A stretch of DNA of 64,000 nt from positions 620,001 through 684,000 of the forward strand of contig NJPS01000043.1 in assembly GCA_002946415.1 (NCBI GenBank). The letters are read 5' to 3'. Below the pieces are notes generated by a model, which saw only the letters and a list, made by a program, of their open reading frames with translations, ran no database searches and was not told the origin of the DNA. Source of the DNA: Rutstroemia sp. NJR-2017a BVV2. Its lineage: Eukaryota > Ascomycota > Leotiomycetes > Helotiales > Rutstroemiaceae. How positions within the stretch are numbered: position 1 is the stretch's first letter; each line of letters begins with the position of its first letter. Shown here in pieces: positions 23,638-34,576 of the stretch. The translations under genes were made by a program, and so were the position numbers.

Positions 23638-26600
23638 TTAAACCTCTGTATCTAATCCAAGCCCTTTTAAATGTATACAGAATGTAGGATAGCTGAGTTG
23701 CTTTGTCAAAATGTCGGTAGTCTGCTCGCTGCCAGGAATCCATTGAATCCGTATGCGCTTCTTCTCAACCATATCGTTCCTAATGTAGTGCCATCGGATG
23801 CTAATATGCTTCGCCTTGTTGTAGAATTTGTTCTCCTTTATCCAGTCAACTCCGCTCTGATTGTCGCAGTGAAGTGTAGGGATATAAGGGTCAATGTTCG
23901 CTTGTTCTTGTAGATCTGTAGCTAGCTTTTCCATCCATACCAGCTCTTTTGTGCCCTCGTTCGCTGCAATAATCTCTGCCTCCATTGTAGATTGGGATAT
24001 TGACTTCTGCTTTGTAGCCGACCAAATGACAGCTCCTCCATAGCGTATTATGACTATGCCTTGTACCGACTTCCTGTCTTGTTCTGAGCCCTATATTGTA
24101 TCCGTAAACGTATTGTATTCGTTGGCTCTCTGCTTCAACCGATTCGAGTAGACTATACCGACATTCGGCATACCTGCAAGGTATTGAAGAAGGTGCTTTG
24201 CAAGAAGGAGATAGCTTTCGCTTGGTAACTGTATTACTCTAGCTAATTGCCCTACTGTATATGAGATATCGGGTCGAGTACAGTTGGCTAGATAGATTGC
24301 TGAGCCTATGATCTGCAAGTAAAGGTTCGCATCGTCGCTACTAAGCAGTTCTGAGGCATCTATATCCTTTATCACTATGCCTTATAGAAGAGGGAGGTTC
24401 TTTATAAGATCGTTTGTGATGCCGAATCTCTCGAGGATTTTGTAGGTGTAGATCGATTAATGGATTTTAACTATTCGATTTACCCGGTCTCTTTCGATTC
24501 TGAATCCCACAAATGACTTCGTCGCTTCCAGATCCTTACTTTTCCACTTCTTGGCGATGGATTGCTTGATTTTATCGATACTGGTGTAGTCGCCGATGAT
24601 TAGTATATCATCTATATAAAGCAGGATAAATACTCCCTATCCAGCTAACAGATTCTGGTCTGCTGCTGATGGTTTTAAACCAATTGCTTGAAAGAATTCT
24701 TTTACAGCTAGCTACCAGATATGTGGTGCCTGCTTAAGTCCATAAAGCGATTTGCGGAGTTTTAAATAAGCTGGTTTGCCTGCAAGTTCAGGGTAAAGCT
24801 CGCAGAAGAATTGAGGGATCTCCATCAGGATCTCTGTATCAGTTAATGGTTTATTTAAGAATACAGTATCAATATCAAGGTTATCAATCTCAAGGTCTTC
24901 TACTACTGCTTTCGTAAGCAGGACTCTAAATGTAGAGTATCTGACTACACCTACGAAGATCTCTTTATAGTCGATACCTTTTCTCTGCAAGTAGCCCTTG
25001 ATAACTAGTCTTGCTTTTCTCCTGGCTAAGAAGCCAAACTCGTTGAGTTTATTGCGGAGAACCCATCTGGACGATAGTAACTTCTTGTTCTTTGGAGTAT
25101 TCTCTTTTATGATTTGAAATATACCGGAGTCTCGGAGGCTGGAAAGCTCTGTTTTAATTGCCTCCATCTATACTTGAACATCCTCGCGTATAGTATCTTC
25201 TAGTTCAATTGCCTCTGTAGGCGCTAATGGACCGTTATTATAAGTAGCATCTCCAGTATCTACGGTGACAACTTTCAGCGCTTTTACTTGTTGTACAACC
25301 TGATTGCTAAATGGTCTACTCAATTGATATCTGCAAGTAGTATTTAATTGACTGTTGACTGAATAGCTTGCTTTATTTGAGATCTCTATTCTGTTCAGCT
25401 CTGGGGCTACGGTATGTATTCTTTTAGATGTCTTATCTTGGGCAGGTAGTAGCCTTCTCTTTGCCGCTGGGTTGTTCTTGCTCGAAGGTTTATTGCTGTC
25501 GTCCTTAAGTGGGAAGCTATATTCGTTGAAGTCAGTATCTGCTATTCTGATAATCTTGTTTGATTTCAAGTTGAGTAAGTTATAAATACTGTTGCTATTT
25601 ATTCCTACAAAGATGTAGTTACCTGGTATATACTTTGGTTCAAATTTCTTGGTTGTTTTGCCAGTAAGTTGCGGGTTCCTAGGGAACACTTTGCATCCAA
25701 ATACTCTCAGCTTCTTGAAGTCAGGAATGCGGTGGTTGAACGCTTCGCATGGTATAGCGGCTGTTGATAGTATGCCAGCTTCGCTATATAGCAGCGCTTT
25801 TGTAGGTACCCTATTGATTAGCCAGACTGTATGTTTAATAGCAACTTCCCAGTATTTTGTACTTATACCAGCTTGATCTAGCAGCTTTCGTACTCTCGAA
25901 CTAATATCATAGATCTTCTTTTCTGCTATGCTATTGAGGGAGTGCTTCCCTAGCGGCGACGGTTCGAACTGAATTCCTTTCTTCTTCAACTCCTCCTGGA
26001 ATTGAGTTCCGAATTCTCTAGTACTATTATCTGCTCTGAATATTGTAACCTTCTGCTTTGTTTCTGTCTCGAGTTAGGCGATTAATTGTATTAAGATCGG
26101 AACAATGGTATTCGCAGATTTGTCTGGAGCGTATCGAATCCAGGTTGCTCTTGTAGTATCGTCGATTACAATAATAAAGTATTTGTTTCCATTGATCGAT
26201 ACTTCTTGAGTACCAGATAGGTCACTATATAGTCTTCTTATTCTTATTGGAGTTCGAGTTTATATGTTCTTGTTGAAATGCTCTCGCATATGACCTGCAA
26301 GGTATGGCTCGTATACTCTTCTTCCTTTTGTACGAATATGCTTGTTGAATGCGAGGTTAAGGGATACTTTCTTCAATCTTTCCATATCGTCATAATTGAG
26401 GTGTCCTAGGCAGCGATATACCAGTTCTGCATTTGTCTCTTTGATACTCTCATCTTCTTCTTCTTCAAGAGCATTAAATACTGCGCTGGGTTGTGCAAGG
26501 ATGTAGGACCCATTTTGCCTCTTCGCTACAAAGACTAGTTATCCCGATTTCCAGTAAGATACTGAGTCCCCTTCGAATATAACTTTATAGCCGCTTGTTG

Positions 26601-27834
26601 TAAGGAGGGAGACTGAGATCAGTTGTGTTTGAGCAAAGTCATCAATATGCCAGATATCTTGTAGGGTAAAAAAGCCTATTATCACATTACCGAATCGGTA
26701 GCTACGAGAGATTGATCCATTTGCCGTCTTAACTGCTTTGGGATAAGGCCATTCTTGCATGTTTTGTAGACTGGCCAAGTTGCCTGTGAAGTGATAGCTA
26801 GCACCGGAGTCCAAGATCCAAGTTGAGTTTTCAGTTATATGCAAGTAGAGACTAGAGTAGACAGAACCATGGTATTCTTCTTCTATAGCAATATATAACT
26901 CTCCTCCTTCCTTCGTATCTGCTTCCGCTTTCCTATCTCCTCTTATATCCTTCTTTGCCTTTTCAAATAGTCTGTATTCCTCGATTTTATACCCTTTTCG
27001 GTAGTACCACTTGTATTAGTCTTTTCCAATATGCTTATCTCTAGTAAAGATATTACTGCTTCTAGCAGAGCTGCTGCCTTAACTGGATCCTTTGTGTATT
27101 CCGCCACAGTTGCCGCGATAGCCTCCTCTGCCTCTGCATCCTCCTCTTACACGACTGCTCCCTCTACCGCAATTATTGTTTTCGTGTAACAAATCTGCCC
27201 TATATGCAATGGCCGTAATAGGGAGCTCATTTGTACTAAGGGTAACGATTGCTTGTTCAAGGCTTTGTCTACTATTGATGACCAGGAACTTAGTTGTCTG
27301 CCAGCCTACTTCTTGTGGAATACTATTGAGTAGCTACTAGCGAACCTCTCTATCAGTAATACTTTCGATATCCGAAGCTGTAAGTCGTTGCAGTCGGTAT
27401 AGTTCGTCAACGAAGGAGCGTAAAGTTTGAGTCTTTGGATCGAATATAGTATTAGAGAACTTTTGTTGTACCTCCGTAATAAACTACAGATAGATGGATT
27501 GATCGTATTTTGAAAGAGCTAGCTATATGCCGTAAACATCCTTGAGGTATGTATAGGCAACCAGTTCGGAATAGAACTTAACTGGAACAGCTGAGCTAAG
27601 GATAGATATAGTATACCCTCTACGTTTTTTATAATCCTCTGAAAGGCGTACAGCAGTAGCATATTGATCGATTGGATCAGGCTCTTGTTCCGTATTCTCG
27701 ACTATACCAAGGCAGCTTGCTGCTGAGAAGATAACTATACAGGATAGTTTAAAGGAGTTCCAGTTGTCCCCGTTGAAGATCAGGACTGCTCCCCATTTGG
27801 TTTGGGTATACTTGTCGTCTGCGTTTGAAGCCAT
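23638..27834 (-). pseudogene. Copia gag-pol polyprotein, inactivated by stop codons
   Basis: One reading frame of 1399 codons runs from MASNADDKY at 27834 to 23638 with no frameshift. Domains in order: gag (about 27834-27100); a zinc knuckle near 26960-27016 whose Cys/Cys/His/Cys positions all read Tyr; aspartic protease with WILDSGAS (near 26800); GAG-pre-integrase with LGHLN; integrase with degenerate DDE surroundings (SDLSGTQ, RADNSTREF, NSIAEKK); reverse transcriptase with RKARLVIKGY, KSLYGLKQAP and YIDDILIIG; RNase H with SQSTMEAEI and HCDNQSGVDWI. In-frame stops lie at 24091, 24382, 24457, 24637, 24712, 25168, 26074, 26260, 26539, 27016, 27079, 27334, 27337, 27484 and 27523 (lowest coordinate of each). 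All are TAG or TAA, mostly where Gln or Trp is expected. Confidence 0.93.
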
Positions 27835-27962
27835 ATTGATATTGATGTTTATAACTTTGAGGGGTTTTGTTGACTACGGGGTAAACAAGCTGGATTTGGC
27901 GACAGCGACGTAGTTTTAATAATTTAAATAACCTAGACTATTCTCCCAGTTGTTTGCGTCAA

Positions 27963-27977
27963 CCGGTGCTCATAACC
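27963..27977 (-). other. Primer-binding site of the Copia element
   Basis: Immediately inside the 5' LTR the minus strand reads GGTTATGAGCACCGG, the position where the tRNA primer anneals. It resembles the GGTTAT..AGC-type sites of other Copia elements. The exact tRNA is not determined. Confidence 0.5.
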
Positions 27978-28097
27978 TGTTGGAATTAAGATGATTAATG
28001 TAGTATGGGTAAAAATCTTGATGCATTAAAGGTCTAGGACCCTGTGAATCTACGCTACAGAGTTTTATGAGGTGTGGATGACTAAGCACTTCTGACA
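27978..28097 (-). repeat. 5' LTR of the Copia element
   Basis: A 120-bp repeat partner of 23329-23448, TG..CA bounded, followed by the AGTAT target duplication. Confidence 0.95.
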
Positions 28098-28364
28098 AGT
28101 ATAAGCTCCCACCACCCGGCTATCGATGTCGCATTAGCTGCACTTTACCGTATCGAGGAATACAGTAAGGCAGCGGGAAAGGCAGACATCTAGATGACCC
28201 TGCGCAAGTTCGAGGAGGGGTTGTGGCTGAGATGCCCGCTAATGTACCAACCCTGTTATGGCACACCTATATTTGCGCCGCTGTCATACTTATGAATTGC
28301 GTGAGAAATAGAAAAAGAATCGACACGACATCGACATATCGCAGTCGAAGGATCAAGATCCAAT

Positions 28365-31300
28365 ATGGCTGCTTCTTCTACTGCCGCCAGGGAAGTGAGA
28401 ATCGCTGATGAGCCAGCGAGTTCGGCCTGCCCTTCACGTCGTGTCATTAAGAATCCATCAGCCGCTTACCTAATCGAAAGCAAGCGTAGTGCTCCTCCTG
28501 GTTCAGAGAGAAGCAATCGTAGTTTCGCAACCGCGGAGGAACTTGCAGAACATTTAAAACTCGATCCTGTGCATAGCGACCAAGAGAGATTGTACATCCT
28601 CGAAGGACTTCCTGTCGAGTTTGTCCAGGTGTTCGGATCCCATTTCGACGTTGATCCTGAGGTTTTCGACTCACACGCCGTGCGAAGAAGTGATCAGTTG
28701 AGCTCAGCACAGAGAAATGCGACCTCAAGCAGCGGTAAAATGAAAGCTTTTGCATTAGACTATCCGGAACTCGTCAGAAGAGTTTCGAGGGTGAAGGGGG
28801 AAGTGCCTATAGTGAAAGGTGATTTGATGTTACCTTGCAACACCACGGAGGTCGCAGAAGTTGTGCACCATCCCAGCATATCGCATCCAGCTTTAGACAT
28901 TAACTATTGCCACATGACTCTATTATGCTTCGAGATTGACACGGATAACAATAAACAACATGTTTGTGAGTTTGCTCCCACTCAGATTTACCGGACTTCG
29001 ATTGATAGTTATCATCAAAGTAATCTTGCTTCTCGACAGCGCTTCTCGAGCAAAGATAGACCCATATGAGGTTTCCACCATCTACTTGTATAGTCCACTA
29101 TTAGCTGCTCTCCAAGATCTTCCGGAGGAAAAGCGACGATGGAATCCAGCGCGTAAAGATGAATCTCATCTATGTTTTACAGAGGAAGTAGTGGACAGTA
29201 TAATTTCGTCGTCTAGCCCGTTGGTCTTCGAGGAAATTATCAGTTTTCTGACAGACCTGGTACTTCCACGATGGAGAACTGCTTTTGATAAACTCAGCTT
29301 CAACACGACGATTCTTTGGCCATCATTTTACGAAACAGTACAGCAAATGTACAATCTCCTCAACTCGAATTTTCATATGCACAAGACCAAAACCATGAGC
29401 ACGGCTAGACATCATGAGATTGCTCAACAAATGCTGTGGATAGATCTTTTGAATGGTATCAAAGGACTTGCAGAGTTACGGGGAATGGCCAAAATGGCAG
29501 ATCGCACTATCAAGGTTAAAAATAATTCAGACGATGACGAAAGTGACAGTGACGCCGATGAGGACGATTGCGACACCTATTCCAGACGTACCGCTAGATC
29601 AAGACTTCATGTGCGCGGCGGAGACCTTGACGTAGAGACAAAGCAGAGTATCAACAGAGTCACCTACCTTGGAGGTGTTCTACTTCCTTTCTCCATCGTT
29701 GCGGCGATTTTCTCGATGGGGGACACATATTCACCAGGTGGAAGTCACTTTTTTATCTTTTGGGTGATTGCAATACCGATCTGCTGCATTACGACCGCAG
29801 TGATTTACGCGGATAGTATCAGAAGAATGACAGTGGAGCAATTCGCATCTCAGTATGGAGCAGTCATTAAGGAAGACAAGATAGACGAGGTGACAGATTC
29901 AGCTACCGTGTCTATTGTTGACAGTGAGGAAAAGGTTAAACCTGCGAGCCGTTGGGAGAAGTTCAGGAGATTTAGCCGACTCCTCGATTTCTCGTGGCGT
30001 CGAAGCGACAATAATAGCATCACCGACAGCGAATACAGCAGTTCGGGTAGTTCAGGGTCACTGTCAAGTATTCGTTCCACGACCACTGTAGAAGAACCTC
30101 TTGCGCGTCCAGTTGTTCCACCTACGCACCCAGAGAAACCTGAACAAAAGAAAAAGAAACAAAGTACATGGCGTTCGAGGTTCCGGCGGGCGTCATCGCC
30201 CTCAGAACCTGATCTGGAACATGGCACACCCATACCAATAGGCCATGATTCGAATGAGAAGCCTGGGGTTGCCGATACAATTATCGTTACAAATCCGGAA
30301 CCTACAGCACCTGTTCGACCCTCATCGCCTGGATACGAGCCCACTTCGCCTGCATATGAGCCCACTTCACCTACCTTTGAGCCCACTTCGCCTACCTTTG
30401 AGCCCACTTCGCCTACCTTTGAGCCCACTTCGCCTACCTTTGAACCGTCTTCGCCTACCTTTGAGCCGTCTTCGCCCATATCTGAACTTGTTGGATCTAT
30501 ACCGAACCCCGTGGCGGATGGTGAACCTTCGGCTCCACTGCCCATCACTGTCGTTCCAACTCCTGGAACAGACAACAAACCCGCACGATCACCTCTTTCT
30601 ATCCACATCCCCACAGCTCGTCATAGTTATCCTAATCTTTCCCAAGCTGATATACCATTGCCGCCATCCCCATCCGATGAAGACTTCCAGAGAAACGAAG
30701 AAACTAAGGCCCAAATTAGGAAAGAACAGTCTATTAAGGAAGCAGAAGAGAGAGCACGGAGAGAGGGAGAAAAAGCGATTGAGGAAACTTATAGAAAGGT
30801 CGAAGAAGAAGAGCATGCTCGAAGAGCGGCTCTTAGAGAGGCCGAGGAAGAAGAGCTCGCTCGAAGAGCAGCGGCTGAGGCGGAATACAATAGAAGACAA
30901 AATGAGATGAATGCCAGGCATCGAGCCGAAATAGAGAGACGCCGAACCGAGGAAGAAAAAGCGATGACTATTAAGGAACGAGCCGAATTAGAGAGGAGAC
31001 GCCGAGCCATAGAAGACGAGCTGGAAGCCAAGAAACAAGCCGAAATGGAAGAACGTCGAGTTAAAGAACTCAAAGGAAAAGGTCGCGAAGAAGCATCCAA
31101 CGACACCGGCGCGAAAGCACCTATCAGATTCACAGATGCCGTTGGAAGGAAGTTTATATTCCCATTCGAATTGGTCAAAACATGGGATGTGCGTTCCCCT
31201 ATCAACTATTTCCCCCTTACTTAATGTCCCGGGCTAACCAGCGTTTGAATCCAGGGTATGGAGAGTGTGATTAAGGATGCTTTTTTGCTTGTCGAGGTAA

Positions 31301-31671
31301 TTGGGCCACATGTGCAAGAAGGTCACTATGATCTCATTGGTCCCGAAGGCGAGATCATACTACCCCGGGTTTGGGAACTAGTGATCCAGCCTGGCTGGGC
31401 AATTAGCATGCACATGTGGCCCCTACCCAGTCTCAAAATACCGCTAGGTCCGCCAGGTCAAGTCCCGCCTCCAAATGAATTTCAATGGAAGAAATTTGAT
31501 GATGAGAAACATAAGAAAACTGCTAGAACGTCTGCCAAGAAAAGAGTTCCGCATCCATTATTAGGACATGACCCTGATGAGGAAATGGGATGGGCGAGGG
31601 CTCTAGGATCAATCGTCGGCGTAAAGCCAAAGGTCAAAAGAGGATATGAACATGGTGCTATTTATTTATAG
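28365..31671 (+). CDS. CorA-like two-TM protein with CTD-like heptads, coiled coil and ubiquitin-like domain
   Basis: A predicted 1051-residue protein. Exons are 28365-28965, 29051-31188 and 31255-31671. The second intron (31189-31254) is firm because it joins FELVKTWD to [10 protein letters not shown]. The first (28966-29050, GTGAGT donor) is the best in-frame choice, but a nearer CAG acceptor is out of frame, so it is less sure. The N-terminal region fits the fungal CorA-like family ([24 protein letters not shown]). Two membrane segments lie at about 405-423 and 434-455; the usual GMN after TM1 is replaced by SMGD, so magnesium transport is doubtful. Residues 629-677 are seven [YF]EP[TS]SPx heptads. 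A Glu/Arg coiled coil spans about 757-882. The C-terminal 890-975 is the fungal ubiquitin-like domain ([27 protein letters not shown]). Function is unknown; membrane-linked signalling is a guess. Confidence 0.8.
30334..30480 (+). repeat. Seven tandem 21-bp units encoding CTD-like heptads
   Basis: The coding DNA repeats a 21-bp unit seven times; units read [21 protein letters not shown] (three times), FEPSSPT and FEPSSPI. The near-identical DNA of the central units suggests recent expansion by slippage or unequal exchange. Confidence 0.95.
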
Positions 31672-32102
31672 GACGACCAATGTATCCGTCACCGCTGAGG
31701 GTATATGGTATAATCTAAGTAGCATCTAAATCAGCGTAAGAAATATATAGCCTACAATTCATAAAGCGATGTATGCTGGACGAAGAACGTGTTAACTCGA
31801 AGCCACCAGCGGAATCTTAAATAGTTGAGGCTCAGCCATGCCTATAGCCAAGCCTGCAGCTCGCACGTCGTCCTTGTAAAGATATCCAACTGATGCCTAT
31901 CTTGAGTTGATATAATATCATATCACGCAATATAGTTATACTACCGGGAATCCGACAAGATGCTGTGCCCCGTCATCATGAACATGCTTGTGACCAGTGC
32001 TGGCGTTCATTTATGTACAGACTTCACCTACTATACATTCTTCGTTGTAGCTAATATCTTTCTATTTTGAAACCATCGATGGCTACCGAAATGACACTCA
32101 AC
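31672..32102. other. Convergent intergenic region
   Basis: About 430 bases between the convergent CorA-like and complex I genes, presumably both 3' UTRs. No other feature seen. Confidence 0.4.
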
Positions 32103-32955
32103 TTAAGAAGAAGATGGACCAGCGTCGCGAGTAAAGTATGACCATTGTCCCTCAACAGGTTTATCCTCAAGATCTTCCCATCTGCATTCAATCATTAGTT
32201 TATCTCCCCGTGAAATAGGCTTGGGTAAAACTTACACTTTTGCCTTCAATAGGACGTCTGTGAGTTTCAGTTCCCCCTCAGCAACCTGGATGACTTCCTC
32301 AATCAAACCAGCACCAATTTTGTTTTCGATTTCAGAAATCCTATATCACCAGGTTAATAAATACGGTAAGGATTCCATAGTACAGCCTAACTCACTGATC
32401 GGCGGTCAAAGCCGGCTCAGGCTCCCAAACAATTTGTTTCTCGTCCTCACCCGGCCTCTCGATTCCCAGCACTTTCTGATCTTTCCTTTCCGCCGTCGTC
32501 CGTACACCTTCCAGCTCTGGAGCCCCCACCTCACCATCCCACTCCTCCCTACTCCAATCCACCTCGGGTTCTATCTTGGTACGGACGAAAACCTTGTCGT
32601 CCTTGATTTGCATGACGTGCGTCTCGCCATCATGGCTTACGCCTCCTTTGGGAGTTGTGAATACCTCGGGATGCTCTTTCATGAGCTTTGCTGCCTTTTC
32701 GCTCCACGCTTCGTAACCTTCCGGCACAACATCCTGCACGATCTTCAATCGGTGGTTCGTGAGCGCCTCTGCGGATTGACGATATAACGATGTCTCGGGG
32801 AATTGCTTTAGTTTATCGAGGGTGGAGGAGTAGACATAGATAAGTGTTGATCGTGGGGCGGGGTGAGTGAGGAGACCAGTGAGACCAGTTGGCGCGTAGG
32901 GCTCTAGATATCGAGCCGGCTTGACTGCCGCGAGTTGCCTTAGTGTTCGGCGCAT
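32103..32955 (-). CDS. NADH:ubiquinone oxidoreductase 29.9-kDa subunit (NDUFA5-type)
   Basis: A 247-residue accessory subunit of mitochondrial complex I. Exons are 32396-32955, 32236-32340 and 32103-32181. Introns 32341-32395 (GTGAGT) and 32182-32235 (GTAAGT) restore the frame at Gln and Val. The start MRRTLRQLAAVKPARYLEP matches the fungal family, and the conserved signature TGLTGLLTHPAPRSTLIYVYSSTL (in two parts), EALTNHRL and VVPEGYEAW identify it. The C-terminus ends EGQWSYFTRDAGPSSS. It acts on the matrix arm of complex I. The upstream in-frame Met five codons earlier is less like the family start. Confidence 0.9.
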
Positions 32956-33421
32956 GGTGGGCAACGTCAATGGGTCGGGTTGGGTATGTGTTTTATATTA
33001 TTGTGGTGACGTTCGGGAAGCTTTTGGAGCTTCGGTCTTCTTGGCGCCTGAATTTGTGCCAGGGTTTCGAGGTTTTAAATATTGGTCAAGGGTATTATGG
33101 TGAGTCAGCCACAAATAAATATTGAAGCTGTGGCTGTGCTATTTGCGCAGTTTCTACTGTCTTCGCAGGCGTGTCTACTTTAATTGATGGCCATCCGCGC
33201 CCGCTCATGGGCTGGGAGTTCAATCTTCAAATCCACGTACAGCTCATATGGACGGCAAGCTCTTCAACCTATTGATTGAAGCTTCTCGTTGTCCCTTGTC
33301 CACTCCAGACTTCAAAGGTACAGGTGATAGCAGAATGAGCAAACCTTGCAACGCCTCGCTGAATAATAGTCAAGAAAACAAAATACTGCGCTATGCAATG
33401 GATGAGATGGAAGACTAAGAT
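32956..33421. other. Intergenic region between complex I 29.9-kDa gene and EAF7
   Basis: About 470 bases containing the promoter of the complex I gene and the 3' end of EAF7. No other feature recognised. Confidence 0.4.
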
Positions 33422-34371
33422 TCATCGTTTTCTCTTGCTTTTCCTTGTCGTAGCCTTCGCCTTGGCTGCCTTTTTCGCATCTCCCCTTGTGGTTTTTGTC
33501 GGTGTTCCGTCACCATCATCGTCATCTTGATCCTGGTCCTCATCTTCGTCCTCTCCCTCCTCGTCTTCGTCGTCAACTTCTTCCTCGGTTGCTATGCTCT
33601 GTTGTCTGGAACTGGACTCAGCCTTTGCCTTCTCTGCAGCTCTATTAGCACTTCTTCCTGCCCTGGTCGACTTTGGTGGTGGAGAACTATGGGCTGGTGG
33701 TGAGGTCCTGGTTTCCGCCGTGTCAACTGTACTTGCCCTATCCTTTTTCATTGATAGATCACCCCGTTTCCTCTTCTTTGTGCCGTGAACTTCGGGCTCC
33801 GGCTCTGGTTCCGCTGAACCTCCAGAATCTTGAGAATCCAATAATCCTGGTGGTGACGAAGGCGATTCACTAACGTCCTCATCGGAGCGCTTTCCTCGCA
33901 TGAACATTGTCTCACCATATTCTTCGTCTGGTAATTTAAACTCCAAGAAACGTTCCTCGCCATCATCATCCCAGTCGAACGTATTCTCTCGCTCATCGAT
34001 TATATCTAGATTATAACAAGTTCGAAGCTTCTCCCATATTCCGGGAATGCGTGTATGTGGATCGTATCGCGGATGGTAACCATGATTCCGCAAATGTTCT
34101 GAGAGGGCGATCATGCGAAAATGTTTATGCATCCCTGAAACGTTATTAATTACTGTTTGTCGCGGTGATGACATTACATACCAGCAGGCTTCCACTTCAC
34201 AATTCCCTTGAACAGTGAAGTCTCTTGCTCATCAGTCCAAGGGTCTTTCAATGGATCATAGCTTGGCTTAGGTGGTTCGACATTCTCAGGAGCATCAAGG
34301 ACCATTGAATCGTCATCTCCAATAGGTGTAGAAGCGGCGCGTAAGCTGTTCTTTTTCTTCTTTGGAGGCAT
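33422..34371 (-). CDS. EAF7: NuA4 histone acetyltransferase subunit Eaf7 (MRGBP/CT20 family)
   Basis: A 300-residue nuclear protein of the NuA4 complex, where it partners the MRG-domain protein Eaf3. Exons are 34182-34371 and 33422-34134, with a 47-nt intron (34135-34181; GTATGT..TTTCAG) joining KPAG to MHKHFRM. The core Eaf7 motif is visible: WTDEQETSLFKGIVKWKPAGMHKHFRMIALSEHL (split by the intron), then GIWEKLRTCYNLDIIDERE. The C-terminal half is disordered: Ser/Pro-rich, then a Glu/Asp run, and a Lys/Arg tail. It is divergent from the gamma-tubulin component gene, sharing about 205 bases of promoter. Confidence 0.9.
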
Positions 34372-34576
34372 GGTGACACTGATTGATACTTGAAATAAAC
34401 AAAAACGAGAACAAGCTTTCGCATTCGCATCGATAATCGGGTTGGGTTTGTCGCAGCCTTGGACAAATTCTGCCAGCCAATCACGATTGGGGAAGGCGGT
34501 GGTCGCGCATCATTTCGGGCTTGCGCGACGAGCATTCACCATTCCATCTGCATCCAACGCCAGGTATGAAGCAAAA

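Larger units (their letters stand above)
23324..28102 (-). mobile_element. Complete but inactivated Ty1/Copia LTR retrotransposon
   Basis: The element proper is 23329-28097 (4769 bp), flanked by a perfect 5-bp target duplication AGTAT (23324-23328 and 28098-28102). Two 120-bp LTRs with TG..CA ends bound it. On the minus strand the order is 5' LTR, primer-binding site, gag, zinc knuckle, protease, integrase, reverse transcriptase, RNase H, polypurine tract, 3' LTR. Integrase before reverse transcriptase is the Copia order. The LTRs differ at five positions, all transitions. The gag-pol frame is single and free of frameshifts but carries about fifteen TAG/TAA stops, so the copy is dead. The pattern fits RIP. 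Confidence 0.95.

Noticed and set aside
23219..23743. 174-codon minus ORF across the 3' LTR
   Set aside because: It lies in a different frame from gag-pol and spans LTR and flank, so it is a chance frame.
25955..25975. GGTTCGAACT resembling a tRNA B box
   Set aside because: It is inside the integrase coding frame, and no A box or cloverleaf can be drawn around it. No tRNA gene was found in the window.
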